Shown here: one piece after another, positions 37,013-45,188 of the stretch
Position numbering within the stretch: position 1 is the stretch's first letter
Layout of the letters: each line of letters opens with the position of its first letter
Assembly: GCA_963710615.1 (NCBI GenBank)
Contig: CAVQBF010000017.1
Location: 85,122 to 149,121 of the forward strand
From: GCA-2746605 sp963710615
Lineage (GTDB): Bacteria; Bacteroidota; Ignavibacteria; Ignavibacteriales; Melioribacteraceae
Direction of reading: 5' to 3'
DNA length: 64,000 bases
Program-made: the position numbers and the translations under genes
The notes under the pieces: generated by a model
Told to the model about the DNA's origin: nothing
What the model saw: the letters and a program-made list of their open reading frames with translations, nothing else
The model's database searches: none

Positions 37013-38113
37013 ATGATAAAGAAGACATTTTTATTTATTCTGTTGCAAGTGGTTTCAATGCAATTCTATGCTCAAAATATTATTGAAAATCACTTAATTC
37101 ACTCAATATCTCTTAAAGAAGAACGATCAATATCAATTGCTCTCCCGGAAAATTATGGAAAAAATAATTTAAAATACCCAGTACTGTATCTATTAGATGG
37201 TGAATACATTTTCGCCTATGCAAAAGGTGTAGTTAGCTTTCTTTCAAATGATTTTGGGTTTTGTCCTGAAATGATTGTTGTAAGCATACCAAACACTAAT
37301 AGAGAAAGAGATGTGACTGTGACCTTAGAACAAGGTGATCCATTTATCAATTTTGTTGAATTCATAAATCACGAACTAATTCCTTATGTTTCAAAAATGT
37401 ATAGGACTAACAATTTTAACATTCTCTACGGGTTTTCATCTTCTTCAGGGATTTGTGGTTATTTTTTGACTGAAATTCCAGATACTTTTGATGGATATAT
37501 TTTATCAGGCACTGGAATTGGGAATAAGTTTAAAAAATTAATTGCTAGAAAGTTGAATAATGATCATTTTAAACAAAACGTATTTTTTTATGCAAATACG
37601 GAGAAAGGATTCAGAGAACCATACTTGCAAAGATATAAAATGGTTATTGATTCAATAAAACCTAAAAACTTGATTTATAGATTTGAAGTAGTTGAAGAAT
37701 CACATACTAATTCTATGAAAGTTGGTCTTGATAACGGATTGAAACTCATTTTTTCAGATTTTTATATTTCAGAAGAAGTTTCATCACTCGGGTATCAGGA
37801 AATACTTAATTATTTTAATGAAATAAACCAGAATTACGATAGTGTATTTAATATACCTCTGGGTGCAATTAATGAACTTTCGGGAATATTATATAACAAC
37901 AATAAAAAAGACGATGCTATAAAATTATTGAAATATGGTATAGATTTATATCCCAATTCATCTCATTTGTTAGGAAGTTTGGCTGAGATTTATAAATCAG
38001 AATTAAATTTTACATTGGCTAAAGAATATTATAAAAAAGCACTTGAAAGTTCCTCTGGAAATATCGAAAGCTCCTTAAAATATAAATCACTTATTAAAGA
38101 AATCAGCCAGTAG
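37013..38113 (+). CDS. Cassette 2: secreted esterase-family protein with TPR-like tail
   Basis: A 366-residue protein with a signal peptide ending FYAQ (residue 21). The alpha/beta-hydrolase esterase domain (PF00756-like, about 30-250) has PVLYLLDGEYIF, MIVVSIPNTNRERD and the nucleophile serine in YGFSSSSGICGYF; the histidine is probably in EESHTNSM. Residues 285-360 look like TPR repeats (ILYNNNKKDDAIKLLKYGI, LAKEYYKKALE). IroE/EstD-type enzymes cleave small esters. Its TAG stop is inside the conserved core of site R2. No other gene lies between R1 and R2. Confidence 0.85.
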   Translation: MIKKTFLFILLQVVSMQFYAQNIIENHLIHSISLKEERSISIALPENYGKNNLKYPVLYLLDGEYIFAYAKGVVSFLSNDFGFCPEMIVVSIPNTNRERDVTVTLEQGDPFINFVEFINHELIPYVSKMYRTNNFNILYGFSSSSGICGYFLTEIPDTFDGYILSGTGIGNKFKKLIARKLNNDHFKQNVFFYANTEKGFREPYLQRYKMVIDSIKPKNLIYRFEVVEESHTNSMKVGLDNGLKLIFSDFYISEEVSSLGYQEILNYFNEINQNYDSVFNIPLGAINELSGILYNNNKKDDAIKLLKYGIDLYPNSSHLLGSLAEIYKSELNFTLAKEYYKKALESSSGNIESSLKYKSLIKEISQ

Positions 38114-38308
38114 GTAACAACGTGTATAAAACATAGCTAATAAAGGCTTTTCGAGAGGTTTGTATTTATTTGCGAAGACCGCCAAATTTTTAAATTTGTC
38201 TTTTAAGGATTATAAGTTAAAAACAAAATATAAAAATTCAGCTCTGTGTTTATCTGAAAAATTATTATCTTTTTATCCGCTATATTTCATACACAAAACT
38301 GTTAACTC
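38110..38308 (+). repeat. attC-like site R2 (long form)
   Basis: The 5' core GTAGGTAAC (38110-38118) is the exact reverse complement of the start of cassette 2. The 3' core is GTTAACTC (38301-38308). The arms GTGTATAAAACATAGCTAATAAA and the 3' TTTATCCGCTATATTTCATACAC region pair over about 20 bases with few mismatches. At 199 bp it is the longest site of the array, with a variable centre of about 140 bases. Confidence 0.78.
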
Positions 38309-38323
38309 AATAAAAGAGATACA

Positions 38324-39529
38324 ATGAACAAAACAATAAATTTAGGACTGTTTTTTCTTTTTTTAATTTCATTGACGAATTGCAATGGACAAGAAAAACC
38401 GACAACTGAAAATAAACATAACAAAACATTAGAAAACAAAATTGTTGGTGGTGGTTGTGATGGTTGTGAATTGATGTATGTTGGAATGCCAAAGAATATT
38501 CAGTCGGTAGATACGAGTTCTGCCTGGAATGAAACAGCGCAAAGAATACTGATTACTGGAAAAGTTTTGAAAATAGACGGAAAAACACCAGCACCAAATG
38601 TAATTGTATATTATTGGCAAACCGACAATAATGGATATTATTCAAATGGAAAAGGTAAAACTGAAAGACACGGTGGTATTCGTGGTTGGGTAAAATCTGA
38701 TGAACAAGGAAACTACTCAATTTATACCATTCGACCTGGAAATTATCCTAATACTGATATGCCTGCACATATTCACTTGTCAATAAAAGAACCAAACATA
38801 GAGGATGAATATTATACAGATGAATTAGTATTTGATGATGATCCTAAATTAACAGGAACAAAAAGAAAAAAACTTGAAAATCGTGGTGGAAGTGGTGTTT
38901 TAAGACCTTTGATTGATAAAGACATGCAAGTCGCAGAACACAATATTATTTTGGGTCTAAACATTCCAAATTACCCTTCTACCTTGAATAATGAAGTAAA
39001 TTCTGGTCGAGAAATTGGTGAAGATAATCCGTCTTTCACACCATTTCACGCTTGGGGTCCAGACAAAGGAAAGAAAACCTGTCCTGTATGTAAATATGGA
39101 CGTTATCACGGAATAGTATTTTTTGTTGGCAACAATCCAAACTGGAATGAAATAAAGGAATGGTTGGTGTATTTGGAAAACGAAAGTATTACACGTGAAA
39201 AATATCTAAAAGCCTATTTTGTTTACGGAAATGAAAACAATTACAACAAATCTGACCGACAAGCAGAATTAGAGAAATTAGGTTCTGAATTGAATATTGA
39301 AAAAACAGCTCTAACTTTCGTTCCTTCTTTTTCAGATAAACAATCAGAAGTTTACTTGAATAGAATAAATCCCAAAGCAGAAAACACAATTATCATTTAT
39401 CGAAACAGAAATATCATCGGAAAATTTATCAACCTAAAACCAACTGAAGAGAATAAAATTAAAGTCTCAAAAATATTAGACCAAACGAGAAATAAATACT
39501 TTGAATTACCTGAACCTAAACATGATTGA
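38324..39529 (+). CDS. Cassette 3: intradiol-dioxygenase-like lipoprotein with thioredoxin-like tail
   Basis: A 401-residue lipoprotein (lipobox LTNC, Cys21). Residues about 60-220 form an intradiol ring-cleavage dioxygenase-type domain: GKVLKIDGKTPAPNVIVYYW, tyrosines in YYWQTDNNGYYS, and the histidine pair in MPAHIHLSI, the usual iron ligands. Residues about 235-395 form a second domain beginning CPVCKYG, with alternating strands and helices like a thioredoxin fold (FFVGNNPNWNEIKEWLVYL). The combination, anchored outside the cytoplasm, is uncommon. Substrate unknown. It is the only gene between R2 and R3. Confidence 0.82.
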   Translation: MNKTINLGLFFLFLISLTNCNGQEKPTTENKHNKTLENKIVGGGCDGCELMYVGMPKNIQSVDTSSAWNETAQRILITGKVLKIDGKTPAPNVIVYYWQTDNNGYYSNGKGKTERHGGIRGWVKSDEQGNYSIYTIRPGNYPNTDMPAHIHLSIKEPNIEDEYYTDELVFDDDPKLTGTKRKKLENRGGSGVLRPLIDKDMQVAEHNIILGLNIPNYPSTLNNEVNSGREIGEDNPSFTPFHAWGPDKGKKTCPVCKYGRYHGIVFFVGNNPNWNEIKEWLVYLENESITREKYLKAYFVYGNENNYNKSDRQAELEKLGSELNIEKTALTFVPSFSDKQSEVYLNRINPKAENTIIIYRNRNIIGKFINLKPTEENKIKVSKILDQTRNKYFELPEPKHD

Positions 39530-39541
39530 ATAAAGAGTATA

Positions 39542-39610
39542 ATGCTAACATCGTGTATAAGTAATGCTTCCTATCGGACGCACTACTCATAGCCGAGACC
39601 GTTGTACATC
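39542..39610 (+). repeat. attC-like site R3
   Basis: Cores ATGCTAAC (39542-39549) and GTTGTACATC (39601-39610) enclose arms TGTATAAGTAATGCTTCC and GGACGCACTACTCATAGCC, which pair at 13 of 18 positions. Length 69 bp. This is the one site whose 5' core does not match the start of its own cassette well. Confidence 0.8.
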
Positions 39611-39639
39611 ATTAAAATGCAAAAGAAAATTAGGAACTC

Positions 39640-40026
39640 ATGACACTCATAGCTAAGTATGTCATATTACTATTTGGTATCTTCTTAATTGGAGTTGGCT
39701 TACTGATGCTATTGAAACCAGAAAAGGCAAGAGAGTATTTGAAAAAGGCTGGAAGCACCAACCTGATTAATTATTCAGAGATTACGATTCGAATGATACC
39801 TGCTGTCAGTCTTGTTTTTTATTCAGAGTTCTCAAAGTTTCCAGAAATCTTTAAATACTTCGGTTGGTTTATGATTGGCACGTCTGTAGTTCTCTATTTC
39901 GTACCGCGAAGACTTCATCATCGTTACGCGCTGATATGTGCCGACATTTTAAAACCGCAACTCATTAGATTGACGTCACCATTCTCAGTGATATTTGGAT
40001 TTGCAATTATCTATTCGGTGCTATGA
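39640..40026 (+). CDS. Cassette 4: hypothetical membrane protein
   Basis: A 128-residue protein with three or four membrane helices (residues 4-25, 47-63, 72-86, 108-127). After the first helix comes KPEKAREYLKKAGSTNLINY, and a basic loop PRRLHHRYA lies in the middle. I do not recognise the family. ATG at 39640 follows AATTAGGAAC. It is the only gene in the unit, whose ends match 9 of 10 bases. Confidence 0.75.
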   Translation: MTLIAKYVILLFGIFLIGVGLLMLLKPEKAREYLKKAGSTNLINYSEITIRMIPAVSLVFYSEFSKFPEIFKYFGWFMIGTSVVLYFVPRRLHHRYALICADILKPQLIRLTSPFSVIFGFAIIYSVL

Positions 40027-40063
40027 TTGGGAAAATATGAAATGGATTCAAATAAAAAAAAAC

Positions 40064-40128
40064 GATGTGCAACAACAGCTATAAATCATGTCGCTCCGCG
40101 CCACGTTTATAGCCAACCGTTATAACAC
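40064..40128 (+). repeat. attC-like site R4
   Basis: Cores GATGTGCAAC (40064-40073) and GTTATAACAC (40119-40128). Arms GCTATAAATCATGTCGC and GCCACGTTTATAGCC pair, with GCTATAAA/TTTATAGC perfect. Length 65 bp. Its 3' core starts cassette 5. Confidence 0.82.
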
Positions 40129-40143
40129 ATTGAATAGATAATT

Positions 40144-41608
40144 ATGAAACAGAGTCTATATTTAATTTCAATTGTAATTTTAGTTATTTCTTGCCATCAA
40201 AATGCAAAAAAAGTACAATTGGTTCCTCAAAGAGAAATTATTATACACAACAATTTATTTATTCTTGACCAAATAGGAGATAGCATTTTTTATGAAATAG
40301 GGACCATATATGTTCCCGAGAATCGAGAAAAGGCGGAAAGTCGGATGATTGGAGTGGGTTTTTTGCGATTACATGCAAAAGTTAAAAATCCTTTGGCTTC
40401 ACCTATTTTTTCTCTTCCTGGTGGTCCCGGTTATTCATTCGTAAAAGGATTTAAAAACCAAAAAGGAAGAATCGAAGACTATTTTTCGGATGTAGCTGAG
40501 TTTACGAATTTCACAGACGTTGTTTTGGTTGACCAACGTGGATATAGCGAGTATGGAGACGTTTTAAAAGCGACTTACAACAGGCAAGAAAATCCTTTGC
40601 CTATGGCTGAAAAAATAGAGCAAGACAAGCAATTTGCTATGGAAACTACCGCAGCTTTTGCAAAAACGGATATAGACCTCAGTGGATACATTGCTATCGA
40701 ATGTGCTTATGATGTCAATGAATTGCGTCAAGCACTCGGCTATGAAAACATAAGCCTTTATGCTTGGAGTTTTGGCTCGCAGTGGAGCTTTATACTTATG
40801 CGTTTATTCCCTGAAACTATCACTCGTGCCGTACTCTCAGGCGTAGAACCCATCAACCACGAATTTGATATGCCCTCAGATGTTATGGCTGCGATACATC
40901 GGATTTGGAAATATATTGATGAAGATGAACGGTTCACTCCTTATCTACCAAAAGGAGGCATGGCTGAATTGGCTCGGTCAGTTTTGCGTAAAGTGGAACA
41001 AAATCCTATTGTTGTCAATGAAAATATGACAATCGGCCCTACTGATATTCCTTGGACGAATCCGTCGGTCTTGTTGTGGATATATAATGAGGATAAAGCC
41101 CTTTATTTAGATTGGTTTAAAAACCGTTACACCATTCGGTCGAATCAAAAGAAATTGATTGGACCGTTGATTAATTCGAGTTTGAGCGTAACGAAGGAGC
41201 GTGAAAATCAATTATGGGCAGATACGGCTTCACGGTATCTCGGTCAAAGTAAATTCGCTTCTCTCTTAGCGACTAAGGATATTTGGCCTACTCTTAGATA
41301 TAGGTGATGAACTTCGCAAGCCTGTGACGAGTAGTATACCCGTTATTTTTCTTCAAGGTGATTGGGATTTAAATACTCCTGTTGAGAATACTTATGAAAT
41401 TGCTCCCTATTTTCCTAATAGCCATATTTTAATAGCGGAAAAAGGTGGTCATGGTGTTTTTGGAGCTATTAAAAATGAACATGAAGCCGTGTGGTTTGAA
41501 GTAAAAGAATTCCTTAAAACTGGCGATATGGAAGGTATTGAGAGAAAAGTTAAGGTCAAACCTGCCTTTTCATTTAGCGCTCCTTATCCTTCTGAAACAC
41601 AGAATTAA
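40144..41608 (+). pseudogene. Cassette 5: alpha/beta-hydrolase lipoprotein, frameshifted
   Basis: Two frames make one protein of about 485 residues. The first (40144-41307) has lipobox VISC, oxyanion motif PGGPGYSF, VLVDQRGYSEYGD and the serine in AWSFGSQ (about residue 210), as in proline iminopeptidase/tripeptidyl aminopeptidase-type hydrolases. It breaks near 41290-41300 (IWPTL). The second frame continues (LLDIGDELRKPV) and supplies the aspartate in GDWDLNTP and the histidine in GGHGVFG. So the catalytic triad is complete across the frames and one indel explains the break. The unit ends match 10 of 10 bases. Confidence 0.82.
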
Positions 41609-41754
41609 GATGGCTGTTTCTTGGCATGTAATAATAGGAAGTATTCCCTGCTAAACATGATATTACCAATTAACTTGAGTTTTATGATTCAGATAAGTGT
41701 TGCCAACGAGAATGCTAGGATGACTAGAATATATTTAAGGCAGTAATAAAAACA

Positions 41755-41830
41755 GTGTTATAACATTGTATATGCGATAATGCTTCCTAAACGGTCGCAG
41801 GTCACTACGCATATACTAACCGTTAGCACC
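41755..41830 (+). repeat. attC-like site R5
   Basis: Cores GTGTTATAAC (41755-41764) and GTTAGCACC (41822-41830). Arms TATATGCGATAATG and CACTACGCATATA pair, with TATATGCG/CGCATATA perfect. Length 76 bp. The 146 bases between the hydrolase stop and this site hold no gene that I can see. Confidence 0.82.
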
Positions 41831-41912
41831 AAGGCGGCTGCTACGTATTAATAAACTTGTAAAGACATACAATATTCTAATATTTTGTAAATTGTATTTA
41901 TTTAATATAAAT

Positions 41913-43763
41913 ATGAAAAAAAGAACAATTCTTGTTTTTATTTCAATGATTTCGATAATGCTATATTGCTGCAATACTGCAAATAAAAATATAGCCGAAA
42001 TAGAAAAAAATAAAACACTAACCTTGTCATTCCAAGGGCCGATAACATCAGAAAATGATTTGGTGAACCCTTTTTTACATTATTTGCTGCTTGTTGAATT
42101 TGATAATAATGAATCTGTAACAATGGTCCGTGGCTTTTATGCCGCTGATGGAAATGCGGCTAACTCAGGTTCAGCTTCAGGTGCTGTATGGCAAGTGAGA
42201 TTTATTCCTGAAGTTTCAGGCAAATGGAATTATTCAGCCAAACTATATAAAGGTGATTCTGTAGCTATCAATAATAACATTAGAAATGCAGAGCAAATTG
42301 AGCTTATTAATAGTAATGGAGCATTTGTTGTTGTTGATTCAGAAAAAATAACTAACGATAAAAGTTTTAAAGGACGAATAATTGCTAAAAACGGATATTT
42401 CAAATTTCGGAATATGAACAAATATTTTCTCAAGGTTGGTGCAGATAGTCCTGAGAACTTTTTAGCTTATACAGATTTTGATAATACATTTCGTATTGAA
42501 GATTCAAAAAAAGATGGAGAAGCTGAAACAAATTTGGAGATCCATTCTTATGAACCTCATTTAAAAGATTGGAAAGAGGGTGATCCAACATGGAAAGGCG
42601 GAAAAGGCAAGTCTATTATAGGAGCAATTAATTATTTAGCTTCTAAAGGTATGAATGCCATATACTTTTTAACATTCAATATTCAAGGCGACGGTAAAGA
42701 TGTATGGATGTATAACAGCCCTGATGATTTTACCAGATTTGATGTCAGTAAATTGGATCAATGGGAGATTGTATTCCAACACATGCAATCAAAAGGAATA
42801 TTAATGCACATTGTAACGCAGGAAACTGAAAATGAAACTTTACTTGATAATGGCGATATGGGACCTATCCGTATGCTGTATTATCAGGAACTAATATCTC
42901 GTTTTGGTCATCATTTGGGATTGGTTTGGAATATGGGCGAAGAAAATGGTCCGGTGCCATGGGCAAAGAAATTGCCATATCAAAACGATGAACAACGTAA
43001 AGCAATGGCGAAATATATTAAAGAAAACGACCCGTATAATCATCCGGTAGTTTTACACACTTTGCCGAATGAAGATTTAAGAAAGGATATTCTTTCAAAT
43101 ATGCTTGGTTATAAATATTTGGATGGTATTTCGCTTCAACATGCTGAACGGGAAACTGCACCTGAGACAGTTTTGCGATGGAAAACGAGATCGGATAGTA
43201 GCGGACATTCATGGTTAGTTACCATGGATGAAATTGGAATGTGGCACACAGGAGCAAAAACCGATTCAGCAGATCCTAACCACCCAAGCTTAACAAAATA
43301 TGTACTTTGGGGTACGCTGTTATCGGGTGCGGCCGGTGTAGAGTGGTACTTTGGAGCACAGACACTAGAAAACGATTTGAATACCGAAAACTGGCGTTTA
43401 CGTAATCAGCTCTGGGAGATTAGTAATCATGCCAAGGTGTTTTTTGAAGAATATTTACCTTATTGGGAAATGGAACCAAAACCGGAATTAATTAATACAC
43501 CGGGGGCTTACTGTTTAAGTAAAACAAATGAGATTTATGCCTTATATATACCAAACTATAAATCTTCTAAGATTAACTTGCACAAGACAACAGGAGAATT
43601 TCAGGTTTATTGGTATAACCCTTTCACAGGTGGTGAGTTTAGAACTGGAACAGTAAAATCTTTATTGGGAGGCGATGAGGTAGATTTGGGGAATCCTCCA
43701 TCAAGAATTGGTGAAGACTGGGTAATTCTATTATCTAAAAATATTTATAGGAGAAAAATATAA
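41913..43763 (+). CDS. Cassette 6a: DUF5060 glycosidase-like lipoprotein
   Basis: About 616 residues. ATG at 41913 is preferred because it gives a clean lipoprotein signal (lipobox LYCC). Domains: DUF5060 (about 20-110, FRGFYAAD-type segment MVRGFYAADGNAANSG and VWQVRFIPEVSGKWNY), a TIM-barrel glycosidase-like domain (about 140-520, LTFNIQGDGKDVWMY, LVWNMGEENGPVPW with a candidate Glu, VTMDEIGMWHTG with a second) and a C-terminal collagen-binding-like domain (YWYNPFTGGEFRTG). Related proteins act on plant or microbial polysaccharides. It is followed by a coupled gene with a one-base overlap. Confidence 0.8.
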   Translation: MKKRTILVFISMISIMLYCCNTANKNIAEIEKNKTLTLSFQGPITSENDLVNPFLHYLLLVEFDNNESVTMVRGFYAADGNAANSGSASGAVWQVRFIPEVSGKWNYSAKLYKGDSVAINNNIRNAEQIELINSNGAFVVVDSEKITNDKSFKGRIIAKNGYFKFRNMNKYFLKVGADSPENFLAYTDFDNTFRIEDSKKDGEAETNLEIHSYEPHLKDWKEGDPTWKGGKGKSIIGAINYLASKGMNAIYFLTFNIQGDGKDVWMYNSPDDFTRFDVSKLDQWEIVFQHMQSKGILMHIVTQETENETLLDNGDMGPIRMLYYQELISRFGHHLGLVWNMGEENGPVPWAKKLPYQNDEQRKAMAKYIKENDPYNHPVVLHTLPNEDLRKDILSNMLGYKYLDGISLQHAERETAPETVLRWKTRSDSSGHSWLVTMDEIGMWHTGAKTDSADPNHPSLTKYVLWGTLLSGAAGVEWYFGAQTLENDLNTENWRLRNQLWEISNHAKVFFEEYLPYWEMEPKPELINTPGAYCLSKTNEIYALYIPNYKSSKINLHKTTGEFQVYWYNPFTGGEFRTGTVKSLLGGDEVDLGNPPSRIGEDWVILLSKNIYRRKI

Positions 43764-44839
43764 TGAAAAGAACTCTTATCCTTCTTATGCTTTCTTTAAC
43801 TTTTGCCTGTTCGGAAAAAGTCTCCAAGCTAAAGCTGCCTGACTACATAACTCTGGAACAGGAAATCGGCGAACGACCTGACTGGCATCCAACCAGCTCT
43901 GATAGGTACATTTTTGTTGATAAACCCGGAGGGAAACCTTTCGAGAAAACGATTTCCACTGGCGAAGTTCGATCCATCCTCCCTCCGGACTGCAATAATT
44001 GCAAAATGTGGCGGATCTACTACTTAAAGAATGACGATTACCTAATGACCATTGGACCTACTCGAGATAGTGCAACAATTCATTTTGTTGATAAAGATCT
44101 TGACAAACCTGCCTGGAACACAGGTATTATCGCTCACGAGGGTCTTGCGGTTTCCCGGCACACTTGGCAACTTGCATGGACTAATGGCCCTAATATCCAT
44201 TATGGGGAGATCGTTTATGGTGACGATGGAGTGCCCACCATGGAAAATATTCGGGTTATCCTGAATGTGGACGAACTCAAGGAACGAGACAAGACGATAC
44301 CAGGTGAAGGAGTTGGGGCTACCAGGTACTTGGATTATCATGAACCACAGAACTGGCGACCGCCAAACGATAAAGAACTAATTTTCAGTCGTTATGGCAC
44401 ATCAACCACCGAAAAATACTCAAGCGAGGTATGGATTTGGAATATGGACACTGACTCTGTTAAAAACATATCTAATCGTCACGAATACTACGACGAACCT
44501 GAAGGTGTATTTCCCGATGGTCAATATACCTTAGTAGAATGCGATATGTTCCTCCCTGTTAGCCAACATGCTCAGATTTTGGACCTCTACATGATGCCGC
44601 TCGACAGCAATGGCAGAGCCATGGTTCGACTGACCCACTTTGGCGATTATAAAATGCCCAATAGTGATGTCACTTACAAGGCAAACCAAGGAGTCATATC
44701 TGAAGATGGAAAATATATGCTTTTTGGTGAAGGCCGCTCCAATACTAACGACCAGCCTGGCACCGGATTTGGAATATACCTGTTTGATTTCAAGGCAGCA
44801 GGCATCAATGTAAATCCCGGAGTTGGAGCAGACATATAA
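43763..44839 (+). CDS. Cassette 6b: propeller-like lipoprotein
   Basis: A 358-residue lipoprotein (lipobox FACS, Cys16) with repeated strands like a TolB/PD40 beta-propeller (ERPDWHPTSSDRYIFVDKP, QNWRPPNDKELIFSRYGT, GVISEDGKYMLFGEGRS). I do not recognise a named family. Its ATG overlaps the DUF5060 stop by one base (TAATG), so the pair entered together. Base use is clearly richer in G and C than in its neighbours, which suggests a different source. It is the last gene before site R6. Confidence 0.75.
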   Translation: MKRTLILLMLSLTFACSEKVSKLKLPDYITLEQEIGERPDWHPTSSDRYIFVDKPGGKPFEKTISTGEVRSILPPDCNNCKMWRIYYLKNDDYLMTIGPTRDSATIHFVDKDLDKPAWNTGIIAHEGLAVSRHTWQLAWTNGPNIHYGEIVYGDDGVPTMENIRVILNVDELKERDKTIPGEGVGATRYLDYHEPQNWRPPNDKELIFSRYGTSTTEKYSSEVWIWNMDTDSVKNISNRHEYYDEPEGVFPDGQYTLVECDMFLPVSQHAQILDLYMMPLDSNGRAMVRLTHFGDYKMPNSDVTYKANQGVISEDGKYMLFGEGRSNTNDQPGTGFGIYLFDFKAAGINVNPGVGADI

Positions 44840-44939
44840 TCAATTGACCATGTGAGATCTGGTAGTCGCCCGGTAGGTCATTAAACAGACCAGTGTAGAG
44901 TCTGCCCTGCCACAATTAATTGAATACTAAAAAAGTCCA

Positions 44940-45061
44940 GGTGCTAACAAAAAATATAGGTCATTGGGCGGTTGATAAAAAATTTGGGATTTTAAAACAT
45001 TAGATAAAACAAATAGCGGTTGGATGTGTTAGGTGCTTTAAAATGCCCAACGCCCCATATT
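44940..45061 (+). repeat. attC-like site R6, degenerate, end of array
   Basis: The 5' core GGTGCTAAC (44940-44948) is the exact reverse complement of the start of cassette 6. A 3' core candidate is GTTAGGTGC (45028-45036). The arms ATATAGGTCATTGGGCG and TGCCCAACGCCCCATAT pair at 13 of 17 positions, but the second arm (45044-45060) lies beyond that core, so the site looks rearranged. No further matching core is found to the right. Confidence 0.65.
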
Positions 45062-45188
45062 CAAACCTTTATACGCAATTTTAAAAATATTTTTCTAATG
45101 GAGAATAAGGAAAGATAAACTTTGAAAGTAGAATAAATTTGATTTTTATCAGAATGTTTATAAATTTTATCTATCTAAGGATATTTAT

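Larger units (their letters stand above)
35327..45061 (+). mobile_element. Integron-like gene cassette array with Xer-type integrase
   Basis: A recombinase gene reading left is followed by six plus-strand units (start of each at 36255, 36992, 38301, 39601, 40119 and 41822), each carrying one gene (the last carries two) and separated by palindromic sites. In five of six units the first bases after the junction are the reverse complement of the last bases of the unit: GTTAGCAG/CTGCCAAC 7 of 8, GTTACCTAC/GTAGGTAAC 9 of 9, GTTGTACATC/GATGTGCAAC 9 of 10, GTTATAACAC/GTGTTATAAC 10 of 10, GTTAGCACC/GGTGCTAAC 9 of 9. The third unit matches 5 of 8. This is the layout of an integron: integrase, proximal site, then cassettes with attC sites. 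Confidence 0.85.

Noticed and set aside
41695..41720. TTGCCAACGAGAATGC inside cassette 5, like a second 5' core
   Set aside because: The unit ends at 41755 already match 10 of 10, and there is no right arm for this copy.
36255..45061. CRISPR array or ordinary dispersed repeats
   Set aside because: The sites are spaced by whole genes, differ in sequence, and are palindromic; they do not form short regular repeats with spacers.
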